Position numbers and translations under genes: made by a program. From an uncultured Acidimicrobiales bacterium (GTDB taxonomy: Bacteria > Actinomycetota > Acidimicrobiia > Acidimicrobiales > SZUA-35), in assembly GCA_938002965.1 (NCBI GenBank), contig CALKZY010000034.1:62001-126000 (forward strand): a stretch of DNA of 64,000 nt, given 5' to 3'. The notes under the pieces are model-generated. The model was not told the origin of the DNA. It did not search any database and saw only the letters and a program-made list of their open reading frames with translations. Shown piece by piece: positions 59,685 to 64,000 of the stretch. Within the stretch, counting starts at the first letter, position 1. Each line of letters begins with the position of its first letter.

Positions 59685-61696
59685 TAGGGGCCTTCCGTTG
59701 CATCAGCGGACGGTTCGATTGTGGTAGCCGCCTGTATAGCAGCGACGGCACCGGCGGCATCGCTGGTAGGCGCCACATCCGTAGGCTCGGCCTCAGAGTC
59801 AACAACCTGATCAGTGGGCGGCTCAACAAGTGCTTCAATGTCAAGTCCGGTCTCAGCTGTGGCCGGGTCGGCCCGCACTCTGGCGCCCGGGTCTACGGAG
59901 CCATCGTCAGGGGGCACACCAAGAATGCGCAGGGCATAGAGGGCAACGTCGCTGAAGACCGGCGCGGCGACTGTTGACGCCGCCCAGCCCTGTTGCGGCT
60001 CGTCGACCACGATCACCATGGACAGGCGCGGATCATGCGCAGGAACGTATCCGGCAAACGTCGCGACGTATCGACGATTCCCGTCCTGGCCATAGCCGGT
60101 CACCCCGGCGCTGTCCTCAAAGACCTTCCAGGCGGTGCCGGTCTTACCGGCAACCGTGTAGCGATCGATCTGTGCACTCTCGCCGGTTCCGCCGCCAACA
60201 ACGCCGACCAGCATGTTCGTGACCTCGGCGGCAGTCTCGGGGCGTAGAGCTGGCTTGCCGGGAACCGAAGGAGGCGGGAAGAAGTCACCTTCGGGACTTC
60301 GCAGACCCCGCACCAACGAGAGTGGCTGATAGATGCCGTCGTTGGCGAACACGTTGTAGGCCGCGGCCAACTGTGCCGCCGTGACCGTGATGCCTTGTCC
60401 GATTGGGATCGAGCCGGCATCACTCCCCCGCCATTCATCGACGGGTCGAACAAGACCCGACTCCTCACCCTTGGCACCGACGCCGGTGAGGGATCCGAAG
60501 CCAAAACGGGTCAGGTAGTCGTGAAGCCTTCCGGGGCCAACTTGTTGGGCCACCTTGATTGTTCCGACATTCATCGAGTTGGCCAAGATGTTGGCCATCG
60601 AATAGGGAGCTGCCGGATGGGTCGGATCATCTCGGAAGGAGTGCCCGCCGATGGAGATAGACGGCGGTACTTCGATGGCCGTGCTGGCGCTAAACCCGAG
60701 ATCCTCGACTGCAGCGGCGATACTGATCGGCTTGAGGACCGAACCTGGTTCGAACTGCTCGGTCAATGCCATGTTGTGGCGTGGAACGATGCAGCCGCCT
60801 TCACTGTCTCGATCGACTGAAGCCATCGCCAGGATCTCGCTGCTCACCGGATCGCTCAGCACGGCAGTCAATCCCTTGGCGCCCGTCTCGTCACAGTGCT
60901 TTAGTAAGGCTTCTTCGACAACAAACTGGATTCGGTGGTCGATGGTCAGCACGACGTCATAGCCGGCTGCTCCTGGGGTCACTTCCCACTCGCCGCCGCT
61001 GATACTTCCGAACCGGCCCCGCTCGAACAGCTCCTCCCCCGGGATACCGATCATCGCTTCGTCAAACTGAGCTTCGACACCGTAGATGCCCACGTTGCCG
61101 GTGTCGACCCGGCCCACGATGGGCTTGGCCAGCTGATCAGCCGGGTAGATTCGGCGCTCCGACGGCTGCAGGTAGAGGCCGCTGGTGAATCTGGAGGTCT
61201 CAGGCAGGCTGCGGAGTTCGAGCAGTGCCGTTTCGGCCGATTCGTCGATGTTGGCGGCCAGGAGCTCGTAGCGATCGCCAGGCCCGTCACCCACAAGATA
61301 GTTAACAACTTCAGGCGGGCTCATTCCCAATAGCGGAGCGAGCAGCTCCGCCGTTACTGCCGCATCTTCGACCTGCGATGGGTCCACGACGAGATTGTGG
61401 CCCTGGGTAGACGAAGCCAACACGAATCCGTTGCGGTCCTCGACCTTGCCTCGATAGGCCTCCAACGAGCGAACACCGGCGCGCTGGTTCTCACCGACCT
61501 CCCTATACCGCTCGGGCCGCATGATCTGTAGGTCAATCAAGAACGCCACAAATGTGGCGCCGACAATGGCCATAACGACCAGAACCCCCACCAATCGGTT
61601 GAGGGGGTCGTTGGGATCGCTGGTCTTGCGGAATCGACTTCTCCGCACTTCTCTTCGACGTTCGTCGCGAGACGACGGACGGAGCATCGTTGTCAT
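59684..61696 (-). CDS. ftsI: Septal penicillin-binding protein (FtsI/PBP3 class)
   Basis: A 670-aa class B transpeptidase that crosslinks septal peptidoglycan. After a 32-residue basic cytoplasmic part comes one membrane helix (VVMAIVGATFVAFLIDLQI), the dimerisation domain, and the transpeptidase domain with SXXK in GSVLKPI (S319, K322), SXN in NSMNVG (about residue 375) and KTGT in AGKTGTAWK (about 517). The last 95 residues form an Ala/Pro/Thr/Glu-rich tail (PSADATEGP at the end), not a PASTA domain. Start ATG at 61696 overlaps ftsL stop as ATGA. Beta-lactam target. Confidence 0.96.
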   Translation of the reverse strand: MTTMLRPSSRDERRREVRRSRFRKTSDPNDPLNRLVGVLVVMAIVGATFVAFLIDLQIMRPERYREVGENQRAGVRSLEAYRGKVEDRNGFVLASSTQGHNLVVDPSQVEDAAVTAELLAPLLGMSPPEVVNYLVGDGPGDRYELLAANIDESAETALLELRSLPETSRFTSGLYLQPSERRIYPADQLAKPIVGRVDTGNVGIYGVEAQFDEAMIGIPGEELFERGRFGSISGGEWEVTPGAAGYDVVLTIDHRIQFVVEEALLKHCDETGAKGLTAVLSDPVSSEILAMASVDRDSEGGCIVPRHNMALTEQFEPGSVLKPISIAAAVEDLGFSASTAIEVPPSISIGGHSFRDDPTHPAAPYSMANILANSMNVGTIKVAQQVGPGRLHDYLTRFGFGSLTGVGAKGEESGLVRPVDEWRGSDAGSIPIGQGITVTAAQLAAAYNVFANDGIYQPLSLVRGLRSPEGDFFPPPSVPGKPALRPETAAEVTNMLVGVVGGGTGESAQIDRYTVAGKTGTAWKVFEDSAGVTGYGQDGNRRYVATFAGYVPAHDPRLSMVIVVDEPQQGWAASTVAAPVFSDVALYALRILGVPPDDGSVDPGARVRADPATAETGLDIEALVEPPTDQVVDSEAEPTDVAPTSDAAGAVAAIQAATTIEPSADATEGP

Positions 61697-62556
61697 CCGT
61701 TGGCACCAGCCTGCGCTACCGCACCGGCCCATGCTGGACCTGACGGAGGTTCATCCGCGACAGGATCGGGAGTGCCGATTTCCGGCAGTGCCGATTCGAC
61801 GACGACGTCAGCGACGCTGGAATGCCGCTCGACCTCGACCGATGCAGACGGACTTGTCGAGCCGTCGGCCGACACTGTGGTCCCAGCAATCGACGCCACC
61901 CCTGCCTCAGAGTCGGTGGTTTCGCTTTCGTCGGTCACGGCTGTCTCCGACGACGCAACGGCCTCGAGCGCAGCCTCAACCCCGGCTGAGACTGTTGTTG
62001 GGTCAGTGCCTGGCTCAGGGGCGGCCACAAGACGAGTGTCCGAAATGGCGTCCGGGGTCGACCCCAACGAGATCGGGACGGGCACGGCAACAGCCGCTTC
62101 GCTCGGGGCCAAATAGATTGGGTTGGTCGCCCGAACCATGCCCATCGACATCGCCTGGTCAATGATGGCCGAGGGGGCAGACGCCTCTTCCACCAGACGC
62201 TCCAAACGGGTCTGCTCGGTTTCGGATTCGGCGATCTCGGTGCGCAGGCGGTCGAGCCGGTGCTGATTGGCAACCAGCTGAGCCTGGATGAGGGCTACGG
62301 CAAAGAAGCCAGCCAGCAGCACAACAAAGGTGGCAACGATGGCGTAGCGGCGGCGAGCCCTGTCTCTGATGGCCACCTGATCGAACACCTGAAGACTCGG
62401 GCGCCCGACTGTGGTCGAAGCCACCCGACGCCCTGTCCGCGATTGGGCCCGAGGCTGCGCTCGGGCACTACGGGATCGAGCCCGCGTCGAAGAAACCCGG
62501 TGGTGGGTTGTTTCTGTAGTTCGGCTGCTCCTCTTTCGAGCGACGGCGGCTGACAC
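61693..62556 (-). CDS. ftsL: Cell division protein FtsL-like, with long acidic extracellular tail
   Basis: A 287-aa bitopic protein located where ftsL always sits, between rsmH and ftsI. A basic Arg/Ser-rich N-terminus of about 68 residues precedes one membrane helix (YAIVATFVVLLAGFFAVALIQAQL) and a short leucine-zipper-like coiled coil (LVANQHRLDRLRTEIAESETEQTRLERLVE), typical of FtsL. Then follow about 130 residues that are Ala/Thr/Ser/Glu-rich with repeats of VT/TT and predicted disordered. FtsL is usually 100-150 aa, so the tail is unusual. GTG start with GGAGC upstream. Identification rests mainly on position and topology. Confidence 0.8.
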   Translation of the reverse strand: MSAAVARKRSSRTTETTHHRVSSTRARSRSARAQPRAQSRTGRRVASTTVGRPSLQVFDQVAIRDRARRRYAIVATFVVLLAGFFAVALIQAQLVANQHRLDRLRTEIAESETEQTRLERLVEEASAPSAIIDQAMSMGMVRATNPIYLAPSEAAVAVPVPISLGSTPDAISDTRLVAAPEPGTDPTTVSAGVEAALEAVASSETAVTDESETTDSEAGVASIAGTTVSADGSTSPSASVEVERHSSVADVVVESALPEIGTPDPVADEPPSGPAWAGAVAQAGANG

Positions 62557-62633
62557 GGTTTGTTCCTAGCTCCTCTACGTACTTGCTTGTTCCCAACGCA
62601 CTTTTGTCTGTCTAAAACCCGCTGATCTCATCT

Positions 62634-63629
62634 TCAGGCGGCAATCCGTTCGATGGCCCGGAGTCGCGCGCTCCGCGCTCGCGGGTTGGCCTGTTCCTCG
62701 ACTTCAGACGCTCGGCGAACCGCTGGTCGGACAATCGAGAATTCGGCCCTTTCAACCTCAACTGGCAATCCCGGCGGGTGTTCAACCGTCGATCGCCGCC
62801 GAAAGGCCGACTTCACTATTCGGTCCTCGCCAGAGTGGTACGTGAGCACAAGAACTCGCCCACCTGGCACGACGGCGTCCAACGCCGCCTCCATAGCCCG
62901 CTCGAGTACTCCCAACTCATCGTTGACCTCGATGCGGATTGCCTGGAATGACCGTTTGGCCGGATGCCCTCCGGATCGACGAGCGGCGGCCGGGATGGCC
63001 TGCACGATGATGGCCGCAAGTTCACCGGTCGAGTTGACGGGCCTCGCGGCAACGATGGTGGATGCAATTCGAGAGGCGAACTTCTCGTCGCCGTAGGTGC
63101 GAAGCACCCGGCTGAGTGACCGTTCGTCGTAGCCGTTGACCACGTCGGCCGCCGTGAGCGACATCGAACGGTCCATTCGCATGTCGAGAGGGCCGTCGTT
63201 GCGAAAGCTGAAGCCTCGCTCGACGCGGTCGAGCTGCGGCGAGCTAACCCCGAGGTCGAAGAGAAGGCCACTGATCGTTGACGTTGCGGCATAGTCCTGC
63301 AGGATCTGGGCCAATCCGTCAAAGCGACCGGCCACGATCTGCACCCGATCCGAGAATTGGGCGAGCCGGCGGGCCGCTGCCTCTCGGGCGTCAGCGTCTT
63401 GATCAATTCCGACCATGGCCAGATCCGGTCGGGCGTTAAGGATGGCAACTGCGTGTCCGGCTCCGCCAAGGGTGGCGTCAACGAACGTTCCGGCTGGAAG
63501 CGGCTCGATGAGCTCGACTACCTCGTTAACGAGGACGGGAAGATGGGAGAACGATAGGAGATCGGCCGGAGGCAGAATTTCGGCTGCTAGTTCCGGCGGT
63601 TCAGGAGTTTCACCCTTACAAGAATCCAT
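62634..63629 (-). CDS. rsmH: 16S rRNA C1402 N4-methyltransferase
   Basis: A 331-aa SAM methyltransferase (MraW) that methylates N4 of C1402 in the 16S rRNA P site. HLPVLVNEVVELIEPLPAGTFVDATLGGAGHAVAIL is the SAM-binding N-terminus; GLLFDLGVSSPQLDRVERGFSFRNDGPLDMRMDRS and GGRVLVLTYHSGEDRIVKSAFRR follow. The length and order match the family. There is no clear ribosome-binding site just before the ATG at 63629, and a structured leader lies upstream, so translation may be controlled there. Confidence 0.97.
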   Translation of the reverse strand: MDSCKGETPEPPELAAEILPPADLLSFSHLPVLVNEVVELIEPLPAGTFVDATLGGAGHAVAILNARPDLAMVGIDQDADAREAAARRLAQFSDRVQIVAGRFDGLAQILQDYAATSTISGLLFDLGVSSPQLDRVERGFSFRNDGPLDMRMDRSMSLTAADVVNGYDERSLSRVLRTYGDEKFASRIASTIVAARPVNSTGELAAIIVQAIPAAARRSGGHPAKRSFQAIRIEVNDELGVLERAMEAALDAVVPGGRVLVLTYHSGEDRIVKSAFRRRSTVEHPPGLPVEVERAEFSIVRPAVRRASEVEEQANPRARSARLRAIERIAA

Positions 63630-63871
63630 TGACGGATGAGGGCTGACCCCAAGCTCACGTATCGGCCATCGATAACCCCCCGGACGGCATCGCGATCCAG
63701 GTTTTATCTCCTGGGGGACGCTAAGAGAAGTAGCGGGCGGAGTCGTGGGGCAGAAGCACCTCTCCTCGCCTCCCGGGAGGCAATCGATGAACGATATTGT
63801 GTTTTTGGTACGCCCAGCCTCCTTTCAAGGTTTCGGGTTACGGGTATATGAGGTCCCGCTGGGTCCCTGGG
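63630..63871 (-). ncRNA. Structured leader between mraZ and rsmH (candidate mraW RNA motif)
   Basis: About 240 bp with no gene but several potential stems: a perfect 14-nt palindrome GCCTCCCGGGAGGC (63768-63781); a hairpin CCAGG/CCTGG with an 8-nt loop (63697-63714); a C6 tract at 63676-63681 that can pair with the G5 tract at 63713-63717; and palindrome ATCGCGAT (63689-63696). A cis-regulatory RNA, the mraW motif, is known from the leader of rsmH (mraW) in actinobacteria. The position fits; I could not check the consensus. It may control the dcw operon. Confidence 0.35.
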
Positions 63872-64000
63872 CTAAAGACCCAATCTGGCTACCGCCTCGG
63901 CCAGTTCGTCAGCTGCTTCCTGTGTGTCCAGATCCTCGGCATAGGTCTCGGCCGGCCAGATCTCTACCCGATCGAATAGACCGCTGATCACGACTTGAGA
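63872..64000 (-). CDS. mraZ: Transcription regulator MraZ, N-terminal part beyond window edge
   Basis: The last 42 codons of a leftward gene cut by the right edge. The visible sequence has GLFDRVEIWPAETYAEDLD, matching the end of the second SpoVT/AbrB-like domain of MraZ (GLxDRxEIW). A further acidic helix (QEAADELAEAVARLGL) ends at TAG. MraZ is the ring-forming repressor or activator that controls the dcw operon and binds repeats before its own gene. Its position just upstream of rsmH agrees with the usual order. Only the C-terminus is seen, so completeness cannot be judged. Confidence 0.85.
   Translation of the reverse strand, partial: SQVVISGLFDRVEIWPAETYAEDLDTQEAADELAEAVARLGL

Noticed and set aside
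1-64000. CRISPR arrays, tRNA or rRNA genes, insertion sequences or prophage
   Set aside because: No regularly spaced repeats, no tRNA-like cloverleaf with a GGTTCGA loop in a gap, and no transposase, integrase or phage protein were recognised by eye. A tRNA scan could still find something short.

Overview
The window is a chromosomal segment of a moderately high-G+C actinobacterium. Evidence for Actinobacteria: a mycothiol synthase (MshD), a Bpa-type proteasome activator ending in an HbYX-like tail, SepF/YggT/DivIVA without FtsA beside ftsZ, a eukaryote-like (type 2) IleS, and many genes with an extended -10 box (TANNNT) 6-8 nt before the start codon, i.e. leaderless mRNAs. A deep lineage such as Acidimicrobiia fits, but that placement is inference. 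No tRNA, rRNA, CRISPR array, insertion sequence or prophage was seen.

Layout. (1) 1-8.3 kb: housekeeping genes. hisC (cut by the left edge) and hisD read left; a 60-aa protein diverges from hisD at a palindromic -10 box; then nth (left), mshD-rlmN (right), a small membrane protein, an exported TAP-like lipoprotein hydrolase and menG. (2) 8.3-32.4 kb: a large surface-polysaccharide locus on both strands, holding two copies of most steps of a Wzx/Wzy pathway: two priming phosphoglycosyltransferases, two flippases, two polymerases/ligases and two Wzz-kinase proteins. It also holds five glycosyltransferases, a tyrosine phosphatase, a nucleotide-sugar dehydrogenase, a glucose-1-phosphate cytidylyltransferase, a beta-helix protein and a HAD-like protein. 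(3) 32.4-41.5 kb: dnaE, bpa, a phosphodiesterase, an Rrf2 regulator with a nitroreductase, rluD, lspA and a DksA-like protein with a histone-H1-like tail. (4) 41.7-44.9 kb: ileS. (5) 44.9-64.0 kb: an almost unbroken leftward division and cell wall (dcw) cluster: mraZ (cut by the right edge), rsmH, ftsL, ftsI, murE, mraY, murD, ftsW, murG, murC, murB, ftsQ, ftsZ, pgeF, yggS, sepF, yggT, divIVA. Most neighbours overlap by ATGA/GTGA, so translation is probably coupled.

How the genes work together. The dcw cluster builds lipid II (MraY, MurB-E, MurG) and drives septation (FtsZ, SepF, FtsQLWI, DivIVA); murF is absent from its usual place between murE and mraY. The polysaccharide locus would make lipid-linked repeat units (priming transferases, glycosyltransferases), flip them (Wzx), polymerise them (Wzy) and set chain length (Wzz-kinases opposed by the phosphatase).

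Most notable: the two Wzz-kinases carry different defects in the ATP site (one lacks the Walker A lysine, the other the first Walker A' aspartate); murF is missing from the dcw cluster; leaderless promoters recur; the mraZ-rsmH gap looks structured; and a 450-bp gap beside nth is rich in hairpins. I did not find a clearly new multi-gene system; the duplicated polysaccharide machinery with complementary degenerate kinases is the closest candidate.
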